Source: Rhodothermales bacterium (GTDB lineage: Bacteria > Bacteroidota > Rhodothermia > Rhodothermales > UBA10348). Taken from it: a DNA stretch of 64,000 nucleotides. The stretch is taken from assembly GCA_040221055.1 (NCBI GenBank), contig JAVJVN010000018.1, positions 62,001-126,000 on the forward strand, given 5' to 3'. The notes under the pieces are model-generated. The model was not told the origin of the DNA and ran no database searches. It saw only the letters and a program-made list of their open reading frames with translations. The position numbers were made by a program, and so were the translations under genes. Each line of letters begins with the position of its first letter. Within the stretch, counting starts at the first letter, position 1. Shown here piece after piece: positions 8,836-18,088 of the stretch.

Positions 8836-10287
8836 GTGACTGCACGTCCCGGGCGCCATTTCTTCGAGCGGTTCGTTCCCGCCCGGGCCTCGACGCAGAC
8901 CTGGATGATCCTGACATTCGTGTTCTTCGTCGGGATCGCCGTCGTGGCCGTGGGTCTCTATATCGCGTTCGTCCTGCGAAGTGAGGTTCAGGTGGCCTTC
9001 CGCCAGACCCTCGTCGACCAGACGCTCCAGATTGCGACGCTCGTGGAAGAGGTCCCCGACGACTCGTCCCGCGCAGCGTTGGCACGGGATTTTTCCCGCT
9101 TCGGAGGACTCCACGTGACCGTCCTGGCTCCGAATCGGGTCATTGCCGATGTGCATCTGGGAAATCCTGCCCGTGCGGACATCCCGTCCCCTGCCGACGT
9201 CGTCTTTCCGGAAAACGGGGGTGTGCTGCTTGAGGAGTACGTGGTCGACGGTGTACGGCTCTTCTACGCGAGTATGGTGCGGCACGATTCCGGACTGATC
9301 GTGCGGGTCGGACAGCCCCGCCCTCCGTTGTTCCGGCTTATTCAGCGCATACAGTACACGTTGGCGGCGGCCATGCTGATGGCCCTCCTTCTGGCGGTAT
9401 TCGGATCCTGGATTGCGGCGGAACGGGTGACCGAGCCACTCGTGACCATCCGGAACAGCGCCCGATCCATAAGTGAAGGCCAGTTGGACCGGGAAATCCT
9501 GGTCGATTCCCGGGCATCCGAGTTCCAGGACCTGGCCAAGAGCCTGAACCGGATGTCCGACACGTTCAAGGAGAAAATCCAGGAACTGGAGCGCCTGGCC
9601 GCACTTCAGAACGAGTTCATCGGGAACGTATCGCACGAAGTCCGCAACCCCATTTTTGCCGTCGGCGGCTATCTGGAAGCCCTCGGTTCGAGCACCCTGT
9701 CCGATGACCAGCGCCGGTTCTATGCCGAGAAGGGCCTCATGAACCTGGAGCGGCTCAACAACCTGTTCAGCGACCTGATTGAAATCGCCCGGTTGGAGTA
9801 CCGGGAAGACCTCATAAAACCGTCCATATTCAACCTGCAGGACCTGCTGAAGGATGTTGCCGAGGTGGTCCAGGCCAAAGCCGAGGCCAAGGGACTGGAG
9901 TTGCATGTGGACAATCCGGAGTGGTTCGTCCGCGCCGACCGTGCGCGTCTGCGTCAGGTGCTCATCAACCTCATTGACAATGCGATTGCCTACTCGGACG
10001 AAGGTTCCGTCCGGTGTCGCTGTCGGCGGCACCTGGACAAGGTCAGGATAGAGGTCGTGGACACCGGCCGCGGAATTCCGGAGGAACATCTGGAGAAGGT
10101 GTTCGAACGGTTCCATCGCGTGGACCCCGACCGATCCCGGAAATCGGGAGGAACGGGCCTTGGTCTCTCGATTGTACGTCAGATCCTGGCCTCGCACGGA
10201 GAGAGCATCCACGTCGAAAGCACCGTCGGCCGGGGAACGCGGTTCTGGTTCGAGATTCCGTTCGCGTCGGAGTCCCCCGACGCCTGA
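8836..10287 (+). CDS. Sensor histidine kinase with HAMP domain
   Basis: A 483-residue membrane kinase with a GTG start 3 bp after the regulator stop. Two membrane helices (about 22-47 and 172-195) frame a roughly 120-residue periplasmic sensor region; a HAMP linker follows, then the HisKA domain with H267 (NVSHEVRNP) and an HATPase domain with DTGRGIPEEHLEKVF and GGTGLGLSIV. The architecture matches PhoR/VicK-like kinases. The ligand is not predictable; the periplasmic part has no PAS motif I can recognise. Confidence 0.93.
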   Translation: MTARPGRHFFERFVPARASTQTWMILTFVFFVGIAVVAVGLYIAFVLRSEVQVAFRQTLVDQTLQIATLVEEVPDDSSRAALARDFSRFGGLHVTVLAPNRVIADVHLGNPARADIPSPADVVFPENGGVLLEEYVVDGVRLFYASMVRHDSGLIVRVGQPRPPLFRLIQRIQYTLAAAMLMALLLAVFGSWIAAERVTEPLVTIRNSARSISEGQLDREILVDSRASEFQDLAKSLNRMSDTFKEKIQELERLAALQNEFIGNVSHEVRNPIFAVGGYLEALGSSTLSDDQRRFYAEKGLMNLERLNNLFSDLIEIARLEYREDLIKPSIFNLQDLLKDVAEVVQAKAEAKGLELHVDNPEWFVRADRARLRQVLINLIDNAIAYSDEGSVRCRCRRHLDKVRIEVVDTGRGIPEEHLEKVFERFHRVDPDRSRKSGGTGLGLSIVRQILASHGESIHVESTVGRGTRFWFEIPFASESPDA

Positions 10288-10298
10288 ATTGTCAAGGG

Positions 10299-10310
10299 AC
10301 TGTTAACAGT
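10299..10310. promoter_or_regulatory. 12-bp perfect palindrome upstream of E1 gene
   Basis: ACTGTTAACAGT is its own reverse complement. It lies in the 123-bp gap between the histidine kinase stop and the E1 start, 101 bp before the ATG. Its size and position are those of an operator for a dimeric regulator, but no regulator can be named. A weaker CCCGC/GCGGG hairpin follows at 10320-10334. Confidence 0.3.
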
Positions 10311-10410
10311 GTTAATTGACCCGCGATCGGCGGGCTCGGCGGCAAACAAATGGGCAGCCATCCGCGTAGGCAAAGTCTACGACGTTGGCATGTGAAAACA
10401 GACAGGTATC

Positions 10411-12558
10411 ATGGCGAGTACGAAGAAGAAGACGAGCACCCCATCCACGGCAACCAACGGTTCCGGCACGCGCACGGATGCCAACACCCCTGTCAATACC
10501 GCGCTCATGGATCGCCCGCTGTTCCAGGGCGACTTTGAATACGTCGAGTTGGGCCCGTCCGACTTCGACTCCACGGAGTTGTTGGACGTCTACCGCACCA
10601 TGCTCCTGTCGCGTCGCCTGGACGAGAAAATGCTCACGCTGCTGAAGCAGGGCAATGGTTTCTTCCATATCGGATGCGCTGGCCATGAGGCCACGCAGGC
10701 CGCGATCGGCCTGCTCTCCCGCCCTGGCCACGACTGGTTCAGCTTTTACTACCGGGACATGATGATGTACCTCATGCTCGGGGGTACGGCCGAAGAAGTG
10801 CTGCTGCATCACATGGCCAAGGCCGCCGACCCGAACTCGGGCGGACGCCAGATGTCCGAGCACTTCTCGAACAAGAGCCGAAACATCTTGCCCATTTCGT
10901 CCTCCGTCGGCGCCCAGTTCCTGCCCGCCGTTGGCGTGGGCCTGTCCCTGCAGCGGGACGGTGTGGAGGATGCCTATGTGTACTGTTCCTGTGGAGATGG
11001 AGCCACCTCCCAAGGTGATTTCCACGAAGCCCTGAACTGGGCGGCACGGGCCAAAACCCCGGTCCTGTTCGTGGTCCAGGACAACGGATATGCCATTTCC
11101 GTCCCCGTCCGGGACCAGACCGCCGGTGGATCGGCATTCAAGTTGGCCGCAGGATACGAGGGGTTGAAGCGCATCCATGTGGACGGAACCGACTTTTTCA
11201 GCACCTATTCGGGTGCCAAGGCAGCCATCGAGCACATCCGCTCCGGCGAAGGCCCGGTCTGCCTCGTCGCCGACCTGGTACGTCTGCTCCCGCACTCAAG
11301 CTCCGACAATCATACCAAATACCGGACCCCGGAAGAGCTGGAGGCCGATCGGCGGGAGGACCCCATCCTGCAAATGGAGGAGCGCCTGAAGGAGGCCGGC
11401 CTCCTGGACGATGCCCGCATCGAGTCCATGCGCAAGGAAGTCGCGAAACAGGTGGACAAGGCGTCGGCCTGGGCCGCTGCCCAGGCGGATCCCGATCCCT
11501 CGACGGCGCTCGATCACGTCTACTTTGAAGGCGATACGGGGCTCGAATTTGAAACGTCGGAGCCGTCAGGCGAACCGATCGTACTGGTGGATGCCATCAA
11601 CCACGCCCTCCACGAGGAAATGGAGCGCAACGAACGAGTCATCGTCTACGGCGAGGACGTGGCCGGCGGCAAGGGCGGTGTATTCACGGCCACCCGCGAC
11701 CTGACGGACCGGTTCGGTGCCGACCGGTGCTTCAACTCCCCGCTGGCCGAGGCGTCGGTTGTCGGAACCGCCGTCGGATTTGCATCGGCCGGCTTCAAGC
11801 CCGTGGTCGAAATCCAGTTCGGCGACTACATCTGGCCGGCCATGCAGCATCTTCGGAATCAGGTTTCCTCCTACCGGTATCGGTCGAACGGCGAATGGGG
11901 GTGCCCCATGGTCATCCGCGTACCCGTCGGCGGGTACATCCATGGCGGGCTCTGCCACTCGCAGAACATCGAGGCGTTCTTCGCCCACATGCCCGGCTTC
12001 AAGATTGCCCTGCCCTCCAACGCTGCGGACGCCAAAGGACTGCTGAAAGCCGCCATCCGGATGGAAGACCCGGTGCTCTTCATGGAGCACAAGGCCCTGT
12101 ACCGGTCGGCCGCTGCCCGCAGCCCTGAGCCGGACAAAGACTACCTGCTGCCGTTCGGGAAAGCCCGTACGGTCCGCGAAGGAACCGATCTGACCATCAT
12201 CACCTGGGGCATGATGGTCCACAAGTCCATGAACGCCGCGCGTCAGCTGGAAAAGGAAGGTGTGTCGGTTGAAGTCATCGACTTGCGCACCATCCTTCCC
12301 ATGGATTCCGATGCCGTACTGGCGTCGGTCCGGAAGACAAACCGGGCCATGGTCGTGTACGAAGACCATGAATTCGGTGGATTCGGCGCGGAAATCTCCG
12401 CCCAGATTGCTGACCTGGCCTTTGAATCCCTCGACGCGCCGGTGCGACGCGTGGCAGGTGCCTTCACCATGATCCCGTTCGCGGATCCGCTGGAACGCGC
12501 TGTCCTGCCCGATGACGAACAGGTCCTGGAAGCCGCCCGAGCCCTGGCCGCCTGGTAA
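10411..12558 (+). CDS. 2-oxoacid dehydrogenase E1, fused alpha and beta subunits
   Basis: A 715-residue fusion of the two chains of the thiamine-diphosphate E1 component. Residues about 45-355 are the alpha chain, with the ThDP motif GDGATSQGDFHEALNWA and later DNGYAIS; the HSSSDNHTKYR loop resembles branched-chain E1 alpha. Residues about 385-715 are the beta chain (YGEDVAGGKGGVFTATRDL, FAHMPGFKIALPSNAADAKG). It would decarboxylate a branched-chain 2-oxoacid or pyruvate and pass the acyl group to a lipoyl E2. The likely partner E2 is at 33799-35511. An N-terminal ~30-residue Ser/Thr-rich stretch is probably disordered. Ends 3 bp from the convergent PLP gene. Confidence 0.93.
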   Translation: MASTKKKTSTPSTATNGSGTRTDANTPVNTALMDRPLFQGDFEYVELGPSDFDSTELLDVYRTMLLSRRLDEKMLTLLKQGNGFFHIGCAGHEATQAAIGLLSRPGHDWFSFYYRDMMMYLMLGGTAEEVLLHHMAKAADPNSGGRQMSEHFSNKSRNILPISSSVGAQFLPAVGVGLSLQRDGVEDAYVYCSCGDGATSQGDFHEALNWAARAKTPVLFVVQDNGYAISVPVRDQTAGGSAFKLAAGYEGLKRIHVDGTDFFSTYSGAKAAIEHIRSGEGPVCLVADLVRLLPHSSSDNHTKYRTPEELEADRREDPILQMEERLKEAGLLDDARIESMRKEVAKQVDKASAWAAAQADPDPSTALDHVYFEGDTGLEFETSEPSGEPIVLVDAINHALHEEMERNERVIVYGEDVAGGKGGVFTATRDLTDRFGADRCFNSPLAEASVVGTAVGFASAGFKPVVEIQFGDYIWPAMQHLRNQVSSYRYRSNGEWGCPMVIRVPVGGYIHGGLCHSQNIEAFFAHMPGFKIALPSNAADAKGLLKAAIRMEDPVLFMEHKALYRSAAARSPEPDKDYLLPFGKARTVREGTDLTIITWGMMVHKSMNAARQLEKEGVSVEVIDLRTILPMDSDAVLASVRKTNRAMVVYEDHEFGGFGAEISAQIADLAFESLDAPVRRVAGAFTMIPFADPLERAVLPDDEQVLEAARALAAW

Positions 12559-12561
12559 TAA

Positions 12562-13746
12562 TCAGGCGTCCAGCGCCGAGGACAGATCGGCCAACAGGTC
12601 GTCCACGTCCTCGATTCCGACTGACAGTCGGATGAGAGAATCGTGCAATCCGGCGGCGTGACGTTCGGCTGCCGGAATGGATGCGTGGGTCATGGTAGCC
12701 GGGTGATTCAACAGGCTCTCTACGCCACCCAGGCTCTCAGCCAACGTGAATATCTGCGTTGAGGACATGACACGCGTTGCCGCCTCTATGCTGTCATCCT
12801 TCAGCAGGAACGATACCATCCCCCCGAACTTGCACATCTGACGCGCCGCGATCTCGTGCCCGGGATGACCGGAAAGGCCGGGGTAGTACACCGTTTCCAC
12901 CTTGTCGTGGGCCTGCAACCACTCGGCAATCCGTTCAGCGTTGGCGCAGTGCCGTTCCATCCGGAGATGCAGGGTCTTGGTCCCCCTGAGCGTCAGGAAA
13001 CAGTCCATGGGTCCCGGGGCCGCACCGGTACTCTTGACGATGAACCGGAGACGATCCGCCCATTCGTCATCGTTCGTACACACGGCGCCACCAATGACAT
13101 CGCTGTGCCCGCCCAGATACTTGGTCGTCGAATGCAGCACCATGTCGGCACCCAAAGCAAGCGGAACCTGAAGGACCGGCGTAGCAAACGTATTGTCCAC
13201 CACGGTCACGATGCCCCGCTCCTTCGCAAGGGCCGTCAGCGCGGCTATGTCCACGACACGCAGCAGCGGGTTGGTCGGCGTCTCAATCCAGAGCAACTTC
13301 GTTTCCGGCGTGAGCGCGGCCTTGACGATCTCCAGGTCCGTCATGTCAATGAACGCCGACGTAATCCCGAACGGACCGAACACTTGCCTCATGAGGCGGT
13401 AGGTGCCGCCGTAGAGGTCATTCGAAGCCACCACATGGTCCCCGGGACGCATCCACTTCATGACCGCGTCGGTAGCCGCGACGCCCGACGCGAAACAGAT
13501 ACCGTGCCGGGCCCCCTCCAATGACGCCAGGTTGCCCTCCAGGGCACTCCGCGTGGGGTTCGTCACGCGGGCATACTCATGACCCTTGTGGACACCCGGG
13601 GCGCTCTGGGCGTACGTGGAGGTCTGGTAGATGGGCGTCATGACGGCACCGGTCGAGGGATCCGGAGCTTGTCCGCCATGCACGGCGCGCGTACCGATAC
13701 CAAGACCGGCAGCTTCTTCGGGAGTCAGGGGGAGTTCGCGGGACAT
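12562..13746 (-). CDS. Cystathionine gamma-synthase/lyase family PLP enzyme
   Basis: A 394-residue Cys/Met metabolism PLP enzyme. The start at 13746 is preferred to one 33 codons upstream that would overlap the terminator hairpin. PLP lysine is K209 in HSTTKYLGGHSDV; GTRAVHGGQAPDPSTGAV, YARVTNPTR and the SLGGVESLLNHPATMTHASI end are family hallmarks. The last motif, with ESL and SHASI-like residues, fits cystathionine gamma-synthase or gamma-lyase better than beta-lyase, but the exact reaction is not settled by sequence alone. Confidence 0.9.
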   Translation of the reverse strand: MSRELPLTPEEAAGLGIGTRAVHGGQAPDPSTGAVMTPIYQTSTYAQSAPGVHKGHEYARVTNPTRSALEGNLASLEGARHGICFASGVAATDAVMKWMRPGDHVVASNDLYGGTYRLMRQVFGPFGITSAFIDMTDLEIVKAALTPETKLLWIETPTNPLLRVVDIAALTALAKERGIVTVVDNTFATPVLQVPLALGADMVLHSTTKYLGGHSDVIGGAVCTNDDEWADRLRFIVKSTGAAPGPMDCFLTLRGTKTLHLRMERHCANAERIAEWLQAHDKVETVYYPGLSGHPGHEIAARQMCKFGGMVSFLLKDDSIEAATRVMSSTQIFTLAESLGGVESLLNHPATMTHASIPAAERHAAGLHDSLIRLSVGIEDVDDLLADLSSALDA

Positions 13747-13800
13747 GCGGTTGGAAGGAGGCTGGAGAAAAAAAGGAGGCGTGATCAGTAGAGCCGGAAC

Positions 13801-13843
13801 AGGAAAAAGGAAGCGGGCCCGGTCCAACATGGACCGGGCCCGC
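13801..13843 (-). terminator. Intrinsic terminator downstream of TPR lipoprotein gene
   Basis: A perfect 13-bp stem: GCGGGCCCGGTCC (13813-13825), loop of five bases (13826-13830), complementary arm 13831-13843. Read on the minus strand the hairpin is followed by TTCCTTTTTCC, a short U-rich tract. It sits between the stop of the TPR gene (13917) and the start of the PLP enzyme gene (13746) on the same strand, so it should end the TPR transcript. Confidence 0.85.
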
Positions 13844-13916
13844 ACCGGGACGTGTCACCACGCCCTCATCAGGACAGGCCGCAGCTGAGCACCATGTGGG
13901 TCAGCATGCAACGGCC

Positions 13917-15128
13917 TCAATTGCCGGAATCATCATAGCCGGCACAGGCCGAAATGGCTTGAGCCTTGTCGGTCTCATTCACCTGGACGTAGGCCTGGAA
14001 GAGGGCCATGCAAACCGGCTGGGCATCTTCGCCAGCCGACTCGAACAGTTCCTTGGCTTTTTCCAGGGGTGCGACCGCCGAGCCGAAGAGTTCACGACGC
14101 GTATCGACCAGCGCATTGATCTGGGCCTCGCGTGCCGCGACCTCTGACGAGGACAGATCGGCCCGCTCGGCGCGCAGGGCATCGTCCAGAGCCGACACTT
14201 CCTCGTTCACATCGACGGCCTTGTTGATAAAGACCGCACCCAGGTTGTAGTAGGCGTTCGCATACTCCGGATTGATTTCAATGGCCTTCTCAAGCTGCTC
14301 GATGGCCTCATCGTACCGCTCCATCTGCGTCAGGAGGGTGCCGTAATTGTAGCGGAACAACTCGTTTTCCGGATCGCGGGCAACGGCCGATGTGTACCGG
14401 TCCATGGCCTTGTCAATCTGGCCTGTAAGCTGGTAGACGTTCAACAGATCCGTCTGGATATCCACGTTGTCCGGGTACATGCTGGCCGCGCGTTCCAAGA
14501 GGGCCACGGCATCGTCCATCCGATCGCCCGACTGGTAGAGGGTCGCCAGGAAGCGGTAGGAGTCCGGCTCCGTATCGCCCTTTTCAATGGCCATCTCGAA
14601 GGGCTCCATGGCCTTTTCCGGCTGGCTGGCGTTCATCCAGGCGTACGCTTCATTTACGTAGGCACCGGAAGAGTCAGGCTGGATGGAGCCGGCGTTGTTG
14701 AAGTACAGTGCCGCCACCGGGAACTCGGCGTCGTCGTTGCGGCCCCGGTTGAAGGCCTGGATGCCGCGCTGGAATTCACTCGCATAGGCAAAGCGGAGCG
14801 CACGGGTGACTTCAGGCTCCAGTGCCGGATCGTACTCGAGCGCCTTCTCGTAGGCATCGATCATCTCGAGGATCATGCGGGTATGCTCTGCCGGATCTTC
14901 CGTGGCGAATGCCTGTTCAGAAAGGACCTGGCCTTTGAGCTGGTACGCTTCGGCATTGGCCGGATTGTTGCTGATGGCGGTCTCCAGGTTCTGGAGGGCC
15001 CGGTCGTAATCCTTGTTGCGGAGGTCGAGCTTGGCACCCTCCACATTCGGATCGCTGGAACAGCCATCGGCTCCAGCCAGGACGAAAAAGGCGATCAGCA
15101 GGCCGTAAATAATGTTGGTGCGCTTCAT
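13917..15128 (-). CDS. TPR-repeat lipoprotein
   Basis: A 403-residue secreted protein with a lipoprotein-like signal (hydrophobic residues 8-20, Cys23 in AGADGCSS; the box is not canonical). The mature part is a string of tetratricopeptide repeats, seen as recurring units such as PEYANAYYNLGAVFINKA and PENELFRYNYGTLLTQMERY, up to about residue 330, followed by a charged helical segment (about 335-375). TPR lipoproteins of this kind in Bacteroidota serve as scaffolds at the outer membrane; the partner is unknown. It is divergent from the gene at 15223. Confidence 0.85.
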   Translation of the reverse strand: MKRTNIIYGLLIAFFVLAGADGCSSDPNVEGAKLDLRNKDYDRALQNLETAISNNPANAEAYQLKGQVLSEQAFATEDPAEHTRMILEMIDAYEKALEYDPALEPEVTRALRFAYASEFQRGIQAFNRGRNDDAEFPVAALYFNNAGSIQPDSSGAYVNEAYAWMNASQPEKAMEPFEMAIEKGDTEPDSYRFLATLYQSGDRMDDAVALLERAASMYPDNVDIQTDLLNVYQLTGQIDKAMDRYTSAVARDPENELFRYNYGTLLTQMERYDEAIEQLEKAIEINPEYANAYYNLGAVFINKAVDVNEEVSALDDALRAERADLSSSEVAAREAQINALVDTRRELFGSAVAPLEKAKELFESAGEDAQPVCMALFQAYVQVNETDKAQAISACAGYDDSGN

Positions 15129-15222
15129 AAGTCGGGTATATATCAGGGTTTTCCGATGAAAACAGGCGGTGAAAGGTACTGTTCCACTTTCCTGCATACA
15201 ACAGTTAATAGATAGTTCTCAC

Positions 15223-16209
15223 ATGGCCTCCGGTTCCGATTCCGCGCTTTCCATCCCCCCACAATTGCTTCAGGGCCTGTTCGATTATGCGGGTCTGTTC
15301 CCGCCGGCCGCCCTTGCCATGGATGCCGCCGTGGCTGAGTATGTAGCCCACAAGACCGGACCCGAGGCCTGGCTGGTGGGTCCGTTCGTGGTGCCCGCCG
15401 CCCGACTGCAGGAAATGGAAGATGCGTTCGCCACGCACGCACCCACCGCTGCTCCCGAGCCGGCTGCCGCGGTGGGCATCACGCTGCTCCCCCGTTCGGC
15501 CGATACGCTCCAGGAAGACCTCCATGCCTTCATGTCGCTCGTCCATCGGGCGTCCACTCCATTCCGTCTCGCCGCTGTCGAATTCCGTCTGCCACCCCAT
15601 GCGCTGCAGGATCGGACGTCCATCGACGCCGTGCTGGATTCCGCAGCCGCGGCTGTCCTGGGTGTAAAGGCTTCCCGTTCGGACGTACCGATGCCGGTCT
15701 ATATCGAGCTGCCCCGTCCCTTCACGTCGGCGCAGTTGGCAACGTACATGGGGGGGCTGTCCTCCCGGACAGCCCCCCCATCCTTCCGCGCCAAGATCCG
15801 GTGCGGCGGTGACTCCATCGCGGCGTATCCGTCGGCTGGGGAACTGGCCGGGTTCATCGACGCAGCCCATCGGGCCGGTATCGCATTCAAGGCCACCGCC
15901 GGCCTGCATCATCCGTTTCCCGTGCCCGATACGGCCACCGGGGCGACCATGCACGGCTTCATCAACGTATTCACGGCGTCCGTGCTTCATGCCGTCCACG
16001 TGTTGCCGCTGGCCACGCTGGAGGAACTCCTGACCGAAACCGACCGGGATGCGTTTTCCCTGTCCGCGTCGCATATTGGTTGGCGCTCCTGGCAGGCCTC
16101 GGCCGCCGACGTCCACCGCGTCCGTCGCACCTTTGCCATGGGCATAGGCAGTTGCAGCATTTCCGAACCTGTAGAAGATCTTTCATCACTGGGCTACTCC
16201 ATTTCATGA
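15223..16209 (+). CDS. Uncharacterised protein coupled to fumarylacetoacetase
   Basis: A 328-residue, apparently soluble protein with no signal peptide. I do not recognise a characterised family. The N-terminal [19 protein letters not shown] and the stretch [14 protein letters not shown] look like conserved motifs; the middle has a possible barrel-like alternation ([30 protein letters not shown]). The start at 15223 is the first ATG after the divergent intergenic region. Its TGA overlaps the fumarylacetoacetase ATG by four bases (ATGA), so the two are probably translated together, suggesting a role in tyrosine/homogentisate or related furanone-type catabolism. An intragenic palindrome is present at 15748-15781. 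Confidence 0.75.
   Translation: MASGSDSALSIPPQLLQGLFDYAGLFPPAALAMDAAVAEYVAHKTGPEAWLVGPFVVPAARLQEMEDAFATHAPTAAPEPAAAVGITLLPRSADTLQEDLHAFMSLVHRASTPFRLAAVEFRLPPHALQDRTSIDAVLDSAAAAVLGVKASRSDVPMPVYIELPRPFTSAQLATYMGGLSSRTAPPSFRAKIRCGGDSIAAYPSAGELAGFIDAAHRAGIAFKATAGLHHPFPVPDTATGATMHGFINVFTASVLHAVHVLPLATLEELLTETDRDAFSLSASHIGWRSWQASAADVHRVRRTFAMGIGSCSISEPVEDLSSLGYSIS
15748..15781. repeat. Perfect 15-bp inverted repeat inside a coding sequence
   Basis: The arms are 15748-15762 (ATGGGGGGGCTGTCC) and 15767-15781, with a 4-base TCCC loop. It lies wholly inside the gene at 15223 and encodes [12 protein letters not shown] without breaking the frame. No T-run follows, so it is not a standard terminator. Confidence 0.9.
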
Positions 16210-17465
16210 CCTCTTTCATACCCGTCCCGTCCGATCACGATTTTCCCATCCAGAACCTGCCCTACGGCGTTTTCCGGGCAACGCCCGCCGAACCCGCCCG
16301 CGTGGGCGTGGCCATCGGGGATTACATCCTCGACTTGACGACGCTGGAAGAGGCCGCCTGGCTCCAGTCCCGCAGCGGAGCGTCCTTCTTCCGTGCCGGC
16401 TCATTGAATGCCTTCATGGCGGCCGGACGGGATGAGTGGCGGCATATCCGGACCCAGATCCAGGCCCTCTTGTCCGCCGACGAGCCGCGACTCCGGGACA
16501 ACGAGGCCATGCGGCGGCGGGTGTTTTTCGAGCAGGGCGCGGTCACCATGGAATTGCCGGCGCTGGTCGGTGACTACACGGATTTCTACTCCTCCCGGGA
16601 ACACGCCACGAACGTCGGCACCATGTTCCGCGGTAAGGAAAACGCCCTCATGCCGAACTGGACCCACCTTCCGGTGGGATACCACGGCCGGTCCAGTTCA
16701 CTGCTTGTGTCCGGTCGACCCGTTCGTCGTCCATCCGGCCAGACCAAGCCCGGGGAGGACGGCCAGCCCGGCTTCGGCCCGACCCGCCTTTTGGATTTCG
16801 AATTGGAGATGGGCTTCTTCGTGGGCCCGGGGAATGCGCTCGGACACCCTATTCCCATTGCGGACACGCCCGAACACATTTTCGGCATGGTCCTCGTGAA
16901 TGATTGGAGTGCACGCGATATCCAGGCTTGGGAGTATGTACCGCTCGGACCGTTCCTGGGAAAGAATTTTGCTACGACACTGTCGCCATGGGTGGTTCCG
17001 ATGGATGCGCTGGAGCCGTTCCGCGTATCGGGTCCGACGCAGGATCCCGCACCGCTCCCCTATCTGACCTCGACGGGCCCGTGGTCCTATGATATCCAGT
17101 TGGAGGTCGGCATCCGAACCCCGGGAGCCCAGCAACCGGATGTGGTCTGTCGGTCCAACTTCCGCTATCTGTACTGGAACGTGTGTCAGCAGTTGGCGCA
17201 TCACACGGTGAATGGATGCAATGCCCGCCCGGGGGACCTCATGGCATCGGGTACCATTTCGGGGCCGGAACCGGAAAACTTCGGCTCCATGCTGGAACTC
17301 AGCTGGCGGGGGGAACGCCCGATTTCCCTGGCGGACGGCACGTCCCGTACGTTCCTGGAGGACGGAGATTCGGTCGTCATGCGGGGATGGGCGCAGGGAG
17401 ACGGCTATCGGATCGGGTTCGGAAAGGCCGAAGGTACCGTCCTGTCTGCCGTCCCGTCACCCTGA
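16206..17465 (+). CDS. fahA: Fumarylacetoacetase
   Basis: A 419-residue enzyme that hydrolyses fumarylacetoacetate to fumarate and acetoacetate, the last step of tyrosine degradation. The start ATG at 16206 overlaps the upstream stop. FAH hallmarks are [19 protein letters not shown] (catalytic His region), [11 protein letters not shown] (metal-binding acidic residues), [20 protein letters not shown] and [19 protein letters not shown]. Length matches the family. Homogentisate dioxygenase and maleylacetoacetate isomerase are not in the window. Confidence 0.96.
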   Translation: MTSFIPVPSDHDFPIQNLPYGVFRATPAEPARVGVAIGDYILDLTTLEEAAWLQSRSGASFFRAGSLNAFMAAGRDEWRHIRTQIQALLSADEPRLRDNEAMRRRVFFEQGAVTMELPALVGDYTDFYSSREHATNVGTMFRGKENALMPNWTHLPVGYHGRSSSLLVSGRPVRRPSGQTKPGEDGQPGFGPTRLLDFELEMGFFVGPGNALGHPIPIADTPEHIFGMVLVNDWSARDIQAWEYVPLGPFLGKNFATTLSPWVVPMDALEPFRVSGPTQDPAPLPYLTSTGPWSYDIQLEVGIRTPGAQQPDVVCRSNFRYLYWNVCQQLAHHTVNGCNARPGDLMASGTISGPEPENFGSMLELSWRGERPISLADGTSRTFLEDGDSVVMRGWAQGDGYRIGFGKAEGTVLSAVPSP

Positions 17466-17514
17466 ACCACTCATTCTGTCAGTCCGGGCCGAAAAAATGG
17501 CAGAAATGCGGGAT

Positions 17515-17530
17515 TGGCACGCGCGTTGTA
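17515..17530 (+). promoter_or_regulatory. Possible sigma-54-type promoter of hsp20
   Basis: TGGCACG-CGCG-TTGTA matches the -24/-12 layout TGGCACG-N4-TTGCA with one change (C to T) in the -12 element. The spacing from GG to the -12 dinucleotide is the expected 10 bases, and the Hsp20 start codon is about 40 bp downstream. No enhancer site was identified. Confidence 0.3.
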
Positions 17531-17570
17531 ATGACGTGGGTGAACCTGTTCATCCAAACTGATTACTGCC

Positions 17571-18008
17571 ATGACACAGATTGTACGCTTTTCCCCGCGC
17601 CATGACCTGAATCGCCTGCAGCGCGATTTTGACCGCATGTTCTCCGGCTTCTTCCCGGGCTACGACGAGGACGAAACACCCGTATCCTGGACTCCCCACC
17701 TGGATGTGACCGAGACCAACGAGGCTTACATCCTGGAAATGGACGTTCCCGGCCTGTCCCGTGAGGATATCCAGATCAATCTCCAGGACGGCGTGCTGAC
17801 CATTTCCGGGGAACGCCAGTCCCGTGAGCTGCAGGAGAACGACAGTGTGGTCCGCGTGGAGCGCCACGTGGGGCGCTTCTTCCGCTCGTTTTCCATGCCC
17901 AAGCAGGTCAATGAGAAGAAGATCGAGGCCCGGCACGAAAACGGCGTGCTTACGGTGACCTTGCCGAAGCTGGAAGACAGCAAGCCACGCAAGATCAAGA
18001 TTTCCTGA
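17571..18008 (+). CDS. Small heat-shock protein, Hsp20/alpha-crystallin family
   Basis: A 145-residue ATP-independent holdase chaperone. The alpha-crystallin domain spans about residues 38-130, from TPHLDVTETNEAYILEMDVP to HENGVLTVTLPKLE, and the conserved A-x-x-x-N-G-V-L-style motif is present as ARHENGVLTVTLPK. The N-terminal FSPRHDLNRLQRDFDRMF region is typical. The C-terminal IxI anchor is seen as KIKIS. There is no Shine-Dalgarno sequence before the ATG. A strong terminator follows. Confidence 0.95.
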   Translation: MTQIVRFSPRHDLNRLQRDFDRMFSGFFPGYDEDETPVSWTPHLDVTETNEAYILEMDVPGLSREDIQINLQDGVLTISGERQSRELQENDSVVRVERHVGRFFRSFSMPKQVNEKKIEARHENGVLTVTLPKLEDSKPRKIKIS

Positions 18009-18039
18009 CCAAAGACACTGGAGCCCGGGATTCCACGCA

Positions 18040-18069
18040 AAAGGGGGCGCCGCGAGCGGCGCCCCCTTT
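18040..18069. terminator. Bidirectional intrinsic terminator
   Basis: Arms AAAGGGGGCGCCG (18040-18052) and its complement (18057-18069) form a perfect 13-bp stem with a CGAG loop. The stem is flanked by A-rich and T-rich edges, so it can work in both directions. It lies between the convergent hsp20 (stop 18008) and histidine kinase (stop 18089) genes. Confidence 0.88.
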
Positions 18070-18088
18070 CTATTGCCTGGTCCGATTG

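Noticed and set aside
8575-10212. A 545-codon ORF antisense to the histidine kinase
   Set aside because: Shadow of a clear kinase gene; no recognisable motifs.
13870-13908. A 12-codon minus-strand ORF (MLTHMVLSCGLS) after the TPR gene
   Set aside because: Too short and without a ribosome-binding site; likely chance sequence before the terminator.
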